In this document: positions 38,296-47,608 of the stretch, piece after piece
Position numbering within the stretch: position 1 is the first letter of the stretch
Layout: every line of letters starts with the position of its first letter
From: Alphaproteobacteria bacterium
GTDB taxonomy: Bacteria; Pseudomonadota; Alphaproteobacteria; UBA9219; RGZA01
Reading direction: 5' to 3'
Assembly (NCBI GenBank): GCA_021732145.1
Contig: JAKFVN010000028.1
Span: 1 to 48,217, forward strand
Length of the DNA stretch: 48,217 bases
Translations under genes and position numbers: made by a program
Notes under the pieces: model-generated
Databases searched by the model: none
What the model was told of the DNA's origin: nothing
Seen by the model: only the letters and a program-made list of their open reading frames with translations

Positions 38296-39641
38296 TAGTT
38301 GCACTCCTTTTCCAAGGCAACCGCGAAGGCTTCAATATGTTCCGGCGTTGTGGTTTCGGTGGCTGCAACGAGCAAGATATTCTTAAGCTCCGGCGCGTTA
38401 TCAAGCCGGCTCGCAGGAACGCCCGCGAGTATTTTTTGGGTGGCAAGGCGTTCAACAATTTCCGCCGCAGGTTTTGGCAACTCAACGGAGAATTCATTGA
38501 AAAAATTATCGTTCAAAACTTTCACGCCATTGATTTTGGCAAGGCGGTCTGCGGTTTGCACCGCCATCGCATGATTAAGACGGCTCAGTTTCTTCAAGCC
38601 TTCTTCACCAAGCAGTGTTAAATGCATGGTGAAGGCCAATGCGCAGAGACCTGAATTGGTACAAATATTGCTGGTCGCTTTTTCGCGGCGAATATGTTGC
38701 TCGCGCGTTGAAAGGGTCAGCACAAATCCGCGCTGGCCTTCGGCATCCACGGTTTGGCCGCACAGACGGCCCGGCATTTGGCGTATATATTCTTCTTTGG
38801 TGGCAAACAAGCCAACATAAGGCCCGCCAAAATTCAGCCCGTTACCAATGGATTGTCCTTCGCATACCACAATATCCGCACCCATGCTGCCGGGCGATGG
38901 CAACAGGCCAAGCGATACAACTTCCGTTACAACCACAATCAGCAGCGCGCCATTTTTATGGCAAGCATCGGCCAATGCCGTTACATCATGCACACGGCCC
39001 CACACATCGGGGGTTTGCACCACAACGCATGATGTTTGCGCTGTGATGTTCGATGCTAAATCTTCTGCCTGTTTGACGGTGGGCGGCAAGCACTCAACTT
39101 TAAACCCGCTTAAATCGGCGTGGGTTTTTACAACGTCGCGGTAATGCGGGTGAAGCCCGCCGGATAATATCGCCTGGTCACGCTTGGTGACGCGGTTCGC
39201 CATCATCACGGCTTCAACCGTTCCGGTTGAACCATCATACATCGATGCATTGGCAACCGGCATGCCCGTCAGCATGGAAACCTGCGTCTGGAATTCAAAC
39301 AGGTATTGCAATGTGCCTTGGCTAACTTCCGGTTGGTACGGGGTGTACGATGTTAAAAACTCACCGCGCAATAATAATTGGTCAACCGATGCAGGAACGT
39401 GGTGGCGGTATGCGCCAGCGCCGCAGAAAAACGGCACGCTGCCTGCGAAAATATTTTGGTTGGCAAGCTTGGAAAGCTGGCGTTCCACTTCCATTTCGCT
39501 GGCATGATTTGGAAGGCCAGCAATCGGGCCTTTCAGCTTGGCGGCTGCGGGAACGTCCTTGAATAAATCATCCACCGATGCTGCGCCGATTTTTTGCAGC
39601 ATGTCGCGGCGGTCTTGTGCGGTAAGCGGTAAATAACGCAT
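38295..39641 (-). CDS. gcvPA: Glycine dehydrogenase (decarboxylating) subunit 1
   Basis: Partner of GcvPB in the glycine cleavage P protein. The 448-residue product begins [15 protein letters not shown] and has the family blocks [45 protein letters not shown] and [12 protein letters not shown]. The order gcvT-gcvH-gcvPA-gcvPB and a split P protein are common in alphaproteobacteria and in Gram-positives. It lies 42 bases after gcvH. Confidence 0.96.
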   Translation of the reverse strand: MRYLPLTAQDRRDMLQKIGAASVDDLFKDVPAAAKLKGPIAGLPNHASEMEVERQLSKLANQNIFAGSVPFFCGAGAYRHHVPASVDQLLLRGEFLTSYTPYQPEVSQGTLQYLFEFQTQVSMLTGMPVANASMYDGSTGTVEAVMMANRVTKRDQAILSGGLHPHYRDVVKTHADLSGFKVECLPPTVKQAEDLASNITAQTSCVVVQTPDVWGRVHDVTALADACHKNGALLIVVVTEVVSLGLLPSPGSMGADIVVCEGQSIGNGLNFGGPYVGLFATKEEYIRQMPGRLCGQTVDAEGQRGFVLTLSTREQHIRREKATSNICTNSGLCALAFTMHLTLLGEEGLKKLSRLNHAMAVQTADRLAKINGVKVLNDNFFNEFSVELPKPAAEIVERLATQKILAGVPASRLDNAPELKNILLVAATETTTPEHIEAFAVALEKECN

Positions 39642-39683
39642 GAAGCACTCCTATGTATTTTAAAAAATCAAAACTAAACTTAC

Positions 39684-40049
39684 TTACTCACCCGTATGTT
39701 TTTTATACGCAGTTGCATCCATCAATCCATCAAGCTCGGCTTTGTTGCTCAGCTTCATCTTGAAAAACCAGCCGGTATCTTCCGGGCTGCTGTTAATCAG
39801 TGACGGATCGTTCTTCAAATTATCGTTCACCGCAATCACTTCGCCGGATAATGGTGCATACACATCCGAAGCTGCCTTTACGGATTCAACCACGGCTGCT
39901 TGCTTGCCTTGCGATACTTGCTTTCCTGCTTCAGGCAGTTCAACGAATACGATATCGCCCAGCGCGCCTTGCGCGTAATTAGTGATGCCAACAACGGCAA
40001 CATCGCCGTCTAAACGCACCCATTCATGGTCTTTGCTGAATTTCATCAT
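39684..40049 (-). CDS. gcvH: Glycine cleavage system H protein
   Basis: Lipoylated carrier that shuttles the aminomethyl group among P, T and L proteins. The 121-residue product has the family N-terminus [14 protein letters not shown] and the lipoyl lysine K58 in [16 protein letters not shown]. It overlaps gcvT by four bases (ATGA at 40046-40049). The L protein (lipoamide dehydrogenase) is not in the window. Confidence 0.97.
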   Translation of the reverse strand: MMKFSKDHEWVRLDGDVAVVGITNYAQGALGDIVFVELPEAGKQVSQGKQAAVVESVKAASDVYAPLSGEVIAVNDNLKNDPSLINSSPEDTGWFFKMKLSNKAELDGLMDATAYKKHTGE

Positions 40050-41185
40050 GGCATTTTTCCTTTGTTAATATAGCGGTGAGGTACAAATGGTAATGGAACA
40101 ATGCGCGCAGGAAGCGGGCGGCCGCGCACAATCAATTGCAGCCGCGTGCCGTTCACTGCAAGGTGTTTATCTACATAACCCATGGCAATCGGCTTTTGCA
40201 GCGTGGGGCTAAATCCGCCGCTGGTCACTTCGCCAACTTTTTCGCCCTTGGTGTTTTGAATTTCGGTGCCTTCGCGGGCCGGCGCTTTATCATCCACCAT
40301 AATGCCCACGCGGGAACGTTCGGGAAGGTTTAAAAGTTCAGATTCCAAAATGGAAGCCCCCGCAAATTCACCTTCTGATAAGCGCGCTTTGTTTACAACC
40401 CATTTCAGGCCAGCTTCTACTGGTGTTGTTTTTTCATTCAACTCATGGCCGTAAAGGCAAAGCCCAGCTTCCAAACGAAGCGTATCGCGCGCGCCAAGGC
40501 CAATGGGTTTTACATCGGTATCCTGCATCAGGATGCTGACTAATGTTTCGGTGCTTTGCGGGTCAACGGAAATTTCAAAGCCATCTTCACCGGTATAGCC
40601 TGAGCGCATCAGCAATACGGGAATGCCGCTCATTTTCGTCCAGGTCGAATTCATGAAGCCCAGTTTTTCAACCACGTCGTTATCAGCAAGTGCGCGGATA
40701 ACGTGCGTGGCATGCGGGCCTTGCAATGCAATCAGGTCACGGTTAACGAGCTCAATCAGATTGCTGGGCAGCTTGCCGCGGATGATCGCAAGGTCGTGTT
40801 CCTTGCGCGATGCGTTCACAATCACCCATAAATCGTAACCCGTATCCGGGCGCACGATAATCAAGTCATCAATCACACCGCCCCATTCATTGAGCAGGGT
40901 GGAATACCGCATCTGGCCGGGCTTTAAGCTTTGCACATCGCTTGGCACATGCTTTTCAAGCGCAGCCACTGCTTCGCTGCCGCGCAACACAATTTGACCC
41001 ATATGCGATACATCGAACAGGCCCGCATGTTCGCGGGTATGCAGATGCTCGGTCATAATGCCGCTTGGGTATTGGATAGGCATTTCATAACCAGCGAACT
41101 CCACCATCTTGCCGCCATTGGCAATGTGCCAATCATAAAGCGTCGTACGGCGGGGAGAGGCATTGGCGGAAGCGTTTGCGGTCAT
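40046..41185 (-). CDS. gcvT: Aminomethyltransferase (glycine cleavage T protein)
   Basis: Transfers the methylene group from the H protein to tetrahydrofolate. The 379-residue product has the N-terminal [49 protein letters not shown] region, the folate-binding [10 protein letters not shown] block, and the C-terminal [24 protein letters not shown] precedes ATG 41185. A lipoprotein gene lies 24 bases upstream, so the operon probably starts at that gene. No glycine riboswitch is visible in front. Confidence 0.96.
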   Translation of the reverse strand: MTANASANASPRRTTLYDWHIANGGKMVEFAGYEMPIQYPSGIMTEHLHTREHAGLFDVSHMGQIVLRGSEAVAALEKHVPSDVQSLKPGQMRYSTLLNEWGGVIDDLIIVRPDTGYDLWVIVNASRKEHDLAIIRGKLPSNLIELVNRDLIALQGPHATHVIRALADNDVVEKLGFMNSTWTKMSGIPVLLMRSGYTGEDGFEISVDPQSTETLVSILMQDTDVKPIGLGARDTLRLEAGLCLYGHELNEKTTPVEAGLKWVVNKARLSEGEFAGASILESELLNLPERSRVGIMVDDKAPAREGTEIQNTKGEKVGEVTSGGFSPTLQKPIAMGYVDKHLAVNGTRLQLIVRGRPLPARIVPLPFVPHRYINKGKMP

Positions 41186-41209
41186 GTGTTCCTGATGATT
41201 GGTTCGTGG

Positions 41210-41776
41210 TTACTCTTGCGGTGTCGGTTGCCCAATGCGTGAAAAATAATCGGTGTTGGCTTTGAGCTGTTCGGCGCTGAGCTGAAAGCCGATAAGCACT
41301 TGGTATTTCGATGGCTCTTCCAGGCCTGCCAGACCCACATTCGGGTTCACCGGCACGGTTAAACGCAATTCGCGGCTATTTTCGCGAAAGACGATTGGAA
41401 TTTCGTAAACTTCCTTTTTAACCACTTGGTCATTGGCATCAATGATGGAAACGGAGAACGGCATGGCGGCGCGTTTACCAGCGGTGTATTGACCGCGTAT
41501 TGCAATTACATCAAACGATGTCTGGGCAAGTGGGTCGGAAATCGCATTGCCTTCTTCATCGGTTTTGCAATTGGCCTGGAGGTTACCCATGCGTGCACTG
41601 ATGACCAGATTGGTTTCATCCGCCGCAGCCGGATGCTGGTAGACTGATAAGTCGCGGATGATAGCCAGTTGCGGGCAACCGCCGGGCGTTGCCACAGGGG
41701 TTGCTTCCTTTGGTCCATCGGAGCCGCATGAAGCAAGGGGGAGTGCAAGTAAGCAAAGAGCAGCAAAACGCTTCAT
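41210..41776 (-). CDS. Lipoprotein of unknown function upstream of gcvT
   Basis: A 188-residue protein with a clear lipoprotein signal: MKRFAALCLLALPLASC, lipid anchor at Cys17 (LASC box). The mature part is beta-rich, with NLVISARMGNLQANC, FDVIAIRGQYTAG and RENSRELRLTVPV, suggesting an immunoglobulin-like or small beta-sandwich fold. I cannot name the family. It is 24 bases upstream of gcvT on the same strand, so it is probably co-transcribed, but a link to glycine metabolism is not obvious. Confidence 0.75.
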   Translation of the reverse strand: MKRFAALCLLALPLASCGSDGPKEATPVATPGGCPQLAIIRDLSVYQHPAAADETNLVISARMGNLQANCKTDEEGNAISDPLAQTSFDVIAIRGQYTAGKRAAMPFSVSIIDANDQVVKKEVYEIPIVFRENSRELRLTVPVNPNVGLAGLEEPSKYQVLIGFQLSAEQLKANTDYFSRIGQPTPQE

Positions 41777-41853
41777 GGCTGGCCTGATTAAAACGGGTTA
41801 TATCTCAAGCCAAAAAAATTATAGAGGAAACGCGCAAGAGTCCACGGGGTTAT

Positions 41854-41898
41854 ACCAACTGGCGGCATTTTATTTATTTTATAAATAAGCCGGTTGGT
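41854..41898. repeat. Large imperfect hairpin in the lipoprotein-argF gap
   Basis: ACCAACTGGC (41854-41863) pairs with GCCGGTTGGT (41889-41898), ten pairs with one wobble. Inside, TTATTTA and TAAATAA form a second stem of seven pairs. It stands after the argF stop on the minus strand and before the lipoprotein gene, with no following T-run. Confidence 0.45.
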
Positions 41899-41918
41899 GT
41901 CCGAGCCGACTGGCGAGG

Positions 41919-41936
41919 CGGCGGCTTATGCCGCCG
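41919..41936. other. Strong GC hairpin after argF
   Basis: CGGCGGC-TTAT-GCCGCCG is a perfect 7-bp stem with a tetraloop, 30 bases after the argF stop. It could end argF transcripts or protect their 3' end; the T-run expected of an intrinsic terminator is missing. Confidence 0.5.
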
Positions 41937-41965
41937 AAAGATATCAAATATCTTCTGTGGATAAC

Positions 41966-42883
41966 TTAAATTTTTCTAAAGCACCACAAGAGAATAGCTT
42001 TTTGCACGTGCAAACGGTTCTCAGCTTCATCCCATACGGCCGATTGCGCGCCATCCATCACTGCATCCGTCACTTCTTCGCCGCGGTGGGCAGGCAGGCA
42101 ATGCATGAAAATGGCGGAGGATTTGGCGAGCGCCATCTGCGCCGTATCAATCTGGTAAGGCTGCAATAGCTTGCGGCGTTCATCGGCATTGGTGTCGTGC
42201 ATGGAAACCCAGGTATCGGTCAGCACGATATCGGCATTCTTTAATGCGGTTTGTAGATTATCCGAAGTGGTGATGTTGGCTTTGGCCTGTGCCTTCTTCA
42301 ATGTTTCCTTATCGGGCGCAAGGCTTGCGGGTGCTGCAATGCGAATGGAAAAATCGAAAATGCCTGCGGCATGCATCCAGCTGGTCAGCACATTATTGTT
42401 GCCGTCACCGCACCACGCGACTTCAAGGCCTTTAAGCTTCTTGAATTTTTCAAGCGCCGTCATCAAATCGGCCATTACCTGGCAGGGATGTGAGAAGTTT
42501 GTAAGGCCGTTGATTACCGGAATGCTGGCATGCGCCGCCATTTCGGTAAGGTTGCTTTGCTCAAAGGTGCGGATCATCAACCCTTGCACAAAGCGGCTTA
42601 ATACCCGCGCGGTATCGCCAAGGCTTTCGCCATGACCAAGCTGCATTTCTTTTCCGGACAATACAACGGTTTCGCCGCCCAGTTCCTTCATCGCTACTTC
42701 AAATGAAACGCGCGTGCGGGTCGATGGCTTTTCAAATATCATCGCCAAGGTTTTGCCGTGCAAATCCTTGCGCCAGCTGCGGTATTTCTTCAAACGCAAT
42801 GCCGTGTGCAGGATGATGTTCAATGTTTGCGTATCAAACGCATCCAGATCGATGAAGTGCCGGGGTTTGTAATGGGCGGACAT
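41966..42883 (-). CDS. argF: Ornithine carbamoyltransferase
   Basis: Converts ornithine and carbamoyl phosphate to citrulline in arginine synthesis. The 305-residue enzyme has the carbamoyl-phosphate loop S54-T-R-T-R58 (KPSTRTRVSFE) and the ornithine motif HCLP (261-264, FMHCLPAHRGEE). The second phosphate-binding segment FSHPCQVMADL is intact. Its ATG overlaps the argD stop by one base (TGATG). Confidence 0.97.
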   Translation of the reverse strand: MSAHYKPRHFIDLDAFDTQTLNIILHTALRLKKYRSWRKDLHGKTLAMIFEKPSTRTRVSFEVAMKELGGETVVLSGKEMQLGHGESLGDTARVLSRFVQGLMIRTFEQSNLTEMAAHASIPVINGLTNFSHPCQVMADLMTALEKFKKLKGLEVAWCGDGNNNVLTSWMHAAGIFDFSIRIAAPASLAPDKETLKKAQAKANITTSDNLQTALKNADIVLTDTWVSMHDTNADERRKLLQPYQIDTAQMALAKSSAIFMHCLPAHRGEEVTDAVMDGAQSAVWDEAENRLHVQKAILLWCFRKI

Positions 42884-44112
42884 CAGGCAGCATCCCCGGC
42901 TTTTATGGAATTTGCTTTGATATAATCGGCGACTGTCTTCTTGATAATTGCCATCGCTTCATCGACATGCTCTTCTTCAATGATAAGCGGCGGCAGGAAA
43001 CGCACCACTTGGTCAGACGCGCCAACGCACAGCAAGCCGTTTTCGCGCAGCTTTGCAACCAGCTTTAAATTATCATCGGCGTTCACGCAGCGTAACCCCT
43101 GCATCAAATTCTTGCCGCGGTGCTCATGGAACATGGGTGCTGCATTGGTTGAAAACAGTTTTGGAAAATCAGTAATCAGCGTATCGAATTGCTGCCACAG
43201 ATATGCACCAACGCGGTTAACCTGCTTCAATAATTTCTCATCCATTAAATCCAGCACGGCATTGCCAACTGCCATCGCCAGCGGATTGCCGCCATAGGTT
43301 GAACCATGCGTGCCGGGTTGCATGCCGCTTGCTGCCTTTGCGGTGGCAAGGCAAGCGCCAAGCGGGAAGCCGCCGCCAATGCCCTTGGCAACGCAAATCA
43401 CATCGGGTTCCACGCCCAGATGTTCAAATGCAAACAGCTTGCCCGTGCGGCCCATGCCGCATTGGATTTCATCAAAGAATAAAAGGAGTCCATGCTCATC
43501 GCAAAGTTTTCTTAAGCCTTGAATGAATTCTAGCGTAGCTGCGCGCATGCCGCCTTCACCTTGCACCACCTCAATTAAAATGGATGCGGTTTCGGGTGTA
43601 ATCGCTTTGCGCACGGCTTCCAAGTCATTCCACGGCACTTGATCGAACATGTCGATGAGCGGGCCAAAGCCGCCAACCATCTTTTCTGTTTTGGCTGCGG
43701 CGATGCTCGTCATGCTGCGGCCGTGGAAGCATCCCTGGAACGTGATGAAGCGGGTTTTTTCCGGCTGGCCAATATGCGTGAAGTATTTGCGGATGACCTT
43801 GATGCCGCATTCCCATGCTTCGCCGCCAGAGTTGTTAAAGAACACCGTATCCGCAAAACTTGCATCGCACAGACGTTGCGCAAGGCGTTCACCTTCCGGA
43901 ATACGGAAGATGTTGGAGACATGCCAAAGCTTCCTTGCCTGCTCATGCAATTTTTCAACAAGGTAGGGGTGCGCATGGCCAAATGCGTTTACGGCAATGC
44001 CCGCAGCGAAATCGAGATAGCGTTTGCCATCGCTGGCATAAAGGTAGGGCCCTTCGCCTTTTTCAAATGCCAAATTCGCCCGGTTATAAACAGGCATTAC
44101 AGGTGTAATCAT
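42883..44112 (-). CDS. argD: Acetylornithine aminotransferase
   Basis: Class III PLP aminotransferase that makes N-acetylornithine in arginine synthesis, and may act in lysine synthesis. The 409-residue protein has FDEIQCGMGRTGKLFAFEH with D215, the PLP lysine K243 in VAKGIGGGFPLGA, and the VVQGEGGMR block. ArgD is the natural partner of the overlapping argF. It starts 5 bases after an ABC permease stop, so the permease gene is in the same operon. It could in principle be another class III aminotransferase, but the argF overlap makes ArgD most likely. Confidence 0.94.
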   Translation of the reverse strand: MITPVMPVYNRANLAFEKGEGPYLYASDGKRYLDFAAGIAVNAFGHAHPYLVEKLHEQARKLWHVSNIFRIPEGERLAQRLCDASFADTVFFNNSGGEAWECGIKVIRKYFTHIGQPEKTRFITFQGCFHGRSMTSIAAAKTEKMVGGFGPLIDMFDQVPWNDLEAVRKAITPETASILIEVVQGEGGMRAATLEFIQGLRKLCDEHGLLLFFDEIQCGMGRTGKLFAFEHLGVEPDVICVAKGIGGGFPLGACLATAKAASGMQPGTHGSTYGGNPLAMAVGNAVLDLMDEKLLKQVNRVGAYLWQQFDTLITDFPKLFSTNAAPMFHEHRGKNLMQGLRCVNADDNLKLVAKLRENGLLCVGASDQVVRFLPPLIIEEEHVDEAMAIIKKTVADYIKANSIKAGDAA

Positions 44113-44117
44113 CTCAT

Positions 44118-44921
44118 CTAACTCTTAAGTTTATAGCCTTTTTTCAACATCACCAACGTTACTATCCATAGCACAATATTGATGCTTAGCATCACATATA
44201 AACCAACAGTCAGCGAGCCGTCAGTTACGCCCACAAAGCCATACCTAAAGCCATCAATCATATAAAAGAACGGATTGAGGTGGCAGATGAAGCGCCACAC
44301 CTCCGGCAATTGCCCGGCGGTATAGAACGTGCCGGAAAGGAAGGTTGCAGGCATGATAACGAAATTAGTGACGGTCGCCAGATGGTCGAACTTCATTGAC
44401 CAGATGCCGCCAATTAAACCTAACAGCGCCATCAGCATCGAACCCATAATGCCGTGATAGAGGATAAACCAGAAATCATGGATGGGAACCCCGGAAAACG
44501 GCGCAACCACCAGCATCGATGCCGCGCCAACCGCAAGGCCGCGGATTAATCCACCAAGCGTATAGCCAATGGCAAATTCGGTGGCGGTCAATGGCGGCAT
44601 CAGCACATCAACGATATTGCCTTGCACTTTTGAAATCACCATCGATGACGATGTATTGGCGAATGCGTTTTGCGCCATCGACATCATGATGAGGCCGGGC
44701 ATCAAAAAATCCATATACGGAATGCCGGCCGCCATTTTGCCGTTACCGCCCAATGCAATGCGGAACACTGCGTAAAATAAAATAGTGCTGATCACCGGCG
44801 CGATGATGGTTTGCAGGTAAACGACAAAGAAACGCTGCGTTTCTTTTTTCGTAAGCGTCGCAAGGCCAATCCAGTTAATGGTGCCGATATTGCGTGGTTG
44901 CAGTTGTTGTGCGGGGGTCAT
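44118..44921 (-). CDS. ABC-2 type transporter permease
   Basis: A 267-residue polytopic protein with six membrane helices (about 33-52, 66-82, 114-138, 150-172, 183-202, 235-258) and the ABC-2 family blocks FLMPGLIMMSMAQNAFANTSSSMV and PATFLSGTFYTAGQLPEVWRFICHLNPFFYMIDGFRYGF. It is the YadH/NodJ type, so it should export a lipid, polysaccharide or drug with a separate ATPase; no ATPase gene is nearby. It is 5 bases before argD. Its ribosome binding site (AAGGAAG) and start are part of a 10-bp hairpin at 44920-44953. Confidence 0.9.
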   Translation of the reverse strand: MTPAQQLQPRNIGTINWIGLATLTKKETQRFFVVYLQTIIAPVISTILFYAVFRIALGGNGKMAAGIPYMDFLMPGLIMMSMAQNAFANTSSSMVISKVQGNIVDVLMPPLTATEFAIGYTLGGLIRGLAVGAASMLVVAPFSGVPIHDFWFILYHGIMGSMLMALLGLIGGIWSMKFDHLATVTNFVIMPATFLSGTFYTAGQLPEVWRFICHLNPFFYMIDGFRYGFVGVTDGSLTVGLYVMLSINIVLWIVTLVMLKKGYKLKS

Positions 44922-44953
44922 TGCTTCCTTACCCTTAATGCCTAGGAAGCAAT
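44920..44953 (-). promoter_or_regulatory. Hairpin that covers the ribosome binding site and start codon of the ABC permease
   Basis: Arms ATTGCTTCCT and AGGAAGCAAT form a perfect 10-bp inverted repeat around a 14-base loop. In the minus-strand transcript the 3' arm contains AGGAAG, the ribosome binding site, and the first two bases of the AUG at 44921. It could control translation, or be the DNA operator of a repressor. Confidence 0.6.
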
Positions 44954-44987
44954 TAATTATAAATCGCCGTGCAGCGTTTACAAGTGT

Positions 44988-46283
44988 TTAGTCGTTCATG
45001 AAGTCTTTGTCGGTAATACCGCTGCGCAATTCCGGGGGCGGTGTCAGTAATGACTGGCTGGCATCCGGATAGCTTTCAAGGTATTTGCCCAAAACCCCAA
45101 CAATTTTGGGATCGTAAATGGCACCGTTATCTTCCCTTAAGATACGCATCGAATTGTCGATGGTCAGGCCCTGGCGGTGGGCACGGGGCGACACCAGCGC
45201 GACAAACGCGTTGGCAACGACAACCACACGGGTTGTTTCCAGAATGTTTTCGCCTTTGCGGCCTTCGGGCATGCCCGAACCATCATAGCGTTCCAACACC
45301 TGACGCATGGTCGGGATAACCGGAACCTGGAAGCTGATGAGCGATAAAATATCCGCAGATGTCAAAATGCTTTTGCGCACCAGACGTAATTCTTCGGCAT
45401 CAAGCGCAGAACTCTTGATAAGAATCTTGCGGGGCACCAGAACCTTCCCAAGGTTCATCAGTGAGCCGGCGATGCGGCATGTTTCAACGCTTGATTCATC
45501 AAGGCCCATTTCCAGCGCAAGCGCTTCAGCAACCATGCCCACGCGAAGGGAGTGGCCAGCAGCATAAGGGTCGCGCCTATCCACCACAGCCACCAGCGTA
45601 TCAATCAATTGGCGGAAGGTCTGGTCTTGGCGTTCACGTTCAACGATAACGTCGGTGATATCCTTTTGCGTGACCATAATCAGGTTATGCAAATCAGCCG
45701 TATCTGGCAGCGGTATATGATAGGTCTGCATGTAATGCGGGCCCGATGCTTCATCGCGGCGGTCAACCGTAATCACAGGCGCGCCGCTTTTATTCGCGCG
45801 CTTAATGCGGTCAATCAGCAGGCTTGCCTGGCGCGGCAAGAATACGCGGTCGACGGTTTTACCAACCAAATCTTCCTGATCCATTTTCACTTGCTTGCCG
45901 GCTTCGTTATTGGCAAACCAGAAATGACCCTCGCGGTCGGTGATGAACAGGCTGTTTGGAATGTTATCGGTAATCACGCGCAACAAATCCTCATGATAAC
46001 GCGCGCGGCGGTTCAATCCGGTTTCCTTCGTCATGTGCTGTAATTCGGAATGGAAATGCGCCATGTGATAAGCGGTAATGGAACCACAAATAACAAGCGC
46101 AAGAAAAATGCCCAGAACCATCAACAAGGTATCGGCGGTTCCGTTCACAAATGCAGGCTGGAATAATTGAAATGCTTCAAACGCGCCCAGCAACAGCAAG
46201 AGCGGGAACACAAGAAAGCCGAGCAGCTTTGCGAGCAGCGACAATTTCGGTTCGGCGATAGGCGTTTCAGGAGCGTGAGACAT
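44988..46283 (-). CDS. Membrane PAS and degenerate HD-GYP domain protein
   Basis: A 431-residue protein with two membrane helices (about 17-41 and 52-72), a PAS domain (about 98-215) and a C-terminal HD-GYP domain (about 225-415). HD-GYP enzymes hydrolyse cyclic di-GMP, but here the metal ligands are lost: the HD pair is M276-N277 (GSLMNLGK), the HHE region is MRQVLERYDG, and GYP is GMP (334-339 DGSGMP). GHSLRV is still present. It is likely non-catalytic and may sense or bind instead. It follows rodA after 121 bases and precedes the ABC permease by 66. Confidence 0.85.
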   Translation of the reverse strand: MSHAPETPIAEPKLSLLAKLLGFLVFPLLLLLGAFEAFQLFQPAFVNGTADTLLMVLGIFLALVICGSITAYHMAHFHSELQHMTKETGLNRRARYHEDLLRVITDNIPNSLFITDREGHFWFANNEAGKQVKMDQEDLVGKTVDRVFLPRQASLLIDRIKRANKSGAPVITVDRRDEASGPHYMQTYHIPLPDTADLHNLIMVTQKDITDVIVERERQDQTFRQLIDTLVAVVDRRDPYAAGHSLRVGMVAEALALEMGLDESSVETCRIAGSLMNLGKVLVPRKILIKSSALDAEELRLVRKSILTSADILSLISFQVPVIPTMRQVLERYDGSGMPEGRKGENILETTRVVVVANAFVALVSPRAHRQGLTIDNSMRILREDNGAIYDPKIVGVLGKYLESYPDASQSLLTPPPELRSGITDKDFMND

Positions 46284-46404
46284 GCGGAAGGCCTTTTGGG
46301 AGAAAAGGAATGTCTCTTAGGTATATATAGTGAGTGCTAAGCTTTTCTTAAGAGGCCCCCAAACCAACGAGCAAATCATGGGGTGTTTTTAATTAACTTA
46401 CTGA

Positions 46405-47553
46405 TTAGTCAAGGTTGTTTCGTCCAAAGCTTGCATCTTTATGAATTGCGATACTCAGGAGCAATCCGCAAGCGATATAAAATGCCAACATCACGCTACC
46501 ACCGTATGAAATCAGCGGCAGCGGAATGCCAACCACGGGAATTAATCCGGTCACCATTGCCACATTGGTCAGTAAATATAAAAACATCGTGGTGGTGAGG
46601 CCAAGGCCCAGCAAGCGCCCGAATTGATGCCGCGAATGCAGGCTGATGACATAGCCATAGACAATCAGAATAAAAAACAGCATCAGCAATAATGCTGCGC
46701 CAATCAAACCCATTTCTTCGGCCAGCACCACGAAGATAAAGTCGGTGTGTTTTTCAGGAAGGAAGTTCAACTGGCTTTGTGTACCCATGCCGAAGCCCTT
46801 GCCGAATAATCCGCCCGATCCCAGCGCGATTTTGGATTGGATAATATTGTAACCCGCACCGAGCGGATCTTTTTCCGGATCAAGGAAAGTGGTAAGGCGC
46901 GCTTTTTGATAAGCATGTAAATGGTTCCATGCGGCCATCGCTACAAACGGAACACCCACGCCGATGCTGGCAAAAACCCACCAACGTACACCCGCCAGAA
47001 AAAACACAGTGGCGGAGAAGAGCGCGGTCAGCGTTGCCGTGCCAAGGTTGGGTTGAATAAGAATAAGCCCAACAGGAAGCAGCACCATGCCCGCCGGAAT
47101 AAGCAGACGTAACGGATTGCCAATTTCCTCATAGGATAAATTATGGAAATAATGGGCAAGTGCCAAAGCCAGCGCGACTTTCATGTGCTCGGAAGGTTGT
47201 AGTACAAAAAGCCCGCCGAAATTAATCCAGCGCTGCGCGCCCATGCCGATATGGCCGATGATGGCAACCGCCGCAAGCAGCGCAAGCAAGACCCCGTAAA
47301 TCATATAGCTGTGCTTAAACCAGAAGCGGATATCGACCATCGCAAGCCCCAGCATCAAGAACAGCCCCGGTATCATGCGGAACAACTGCTTGCCTGCCCA
47401 AGGTTCCCAATTGGCACCGCCCGCTGAATACAGCAGCGTCACCCCAAAGGATGAAATCAATATGACCAGGAATACAAAACCCCACGGCATATTACGCAGC
47501 TTGTCATGCAAGCCAAGGTCATGGTCGGAAGGGAGTGCGTTATGGTATGCCAT
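46405..47553 (-). CDS. rodA: Peptidoglycan polymerase RodA (SEDS family)
   Basis: RodA is the glycosyltransferase of the elongasome, working with PBP2. The product (382 residues from ATG 47553) has about ten membrane helices and SEDS blocks: FGGLFVLQPSEHMKVAL, GGLFGKGFGMGTQSQLNFLPEKHTDFIFVVLAEEMG (with the conserved catalytic Asp region) and VGIPLPLISYGGS. The start is uncertain: GTG 47583 adds ten residues and neither has a clear ribosome binding site. PBP2 and mreBCD are not next to it, since zapE diverges immediately upstream. Confidence 0.95.
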   Translation of the reverse strand: MAYHNALPSDHDLGLHDKLRNMPWGFVFLVILISSFGVTLLYSAGGANWEPWAGKQLFRMIPGLFLMLGLAMVDIRFWFKHSYMIYGVLLALLAAVAIIGHIGMGAQRWINFGGLFVLQPSEHMKVALALALAHYFHNLSYEEIGNPLRLLIPAGMVLLPVGLILIQPNLGTATLTALFSATVFFLAGVRWWVFASIGVGVPFVAMAAWNHLHAYQKARLTTFLDPEKDPLGAGYNIIQSKIALGSGGLFGKGFGMGTQSQLNFLPEKHTDFIFVVLAEEMGLIGAALLLMLFFILIVYGYVISLHSRHQFGRLLGLGLTTTMFLYLLTNVAMVTGLIPVVGIPLPLISYGGSVMLAFYIACGLLLSIAIHKDASFGRNNLD

Positions 47554-47608
47554 AAAAAAGGGAGGGTGGTTGCGTGTTTTCACTATACAGCATCAGAGCC
47601 TAGCCTTT

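Noticed and set aside
41140-41210. Glycine riboswitch before gcvT
   Set aside because: A GGGAGAGG string near 41155 is inside the gcvT coding region. I see no tandem aptamer in the short gap before gcvT or before the lipoprotein gene.
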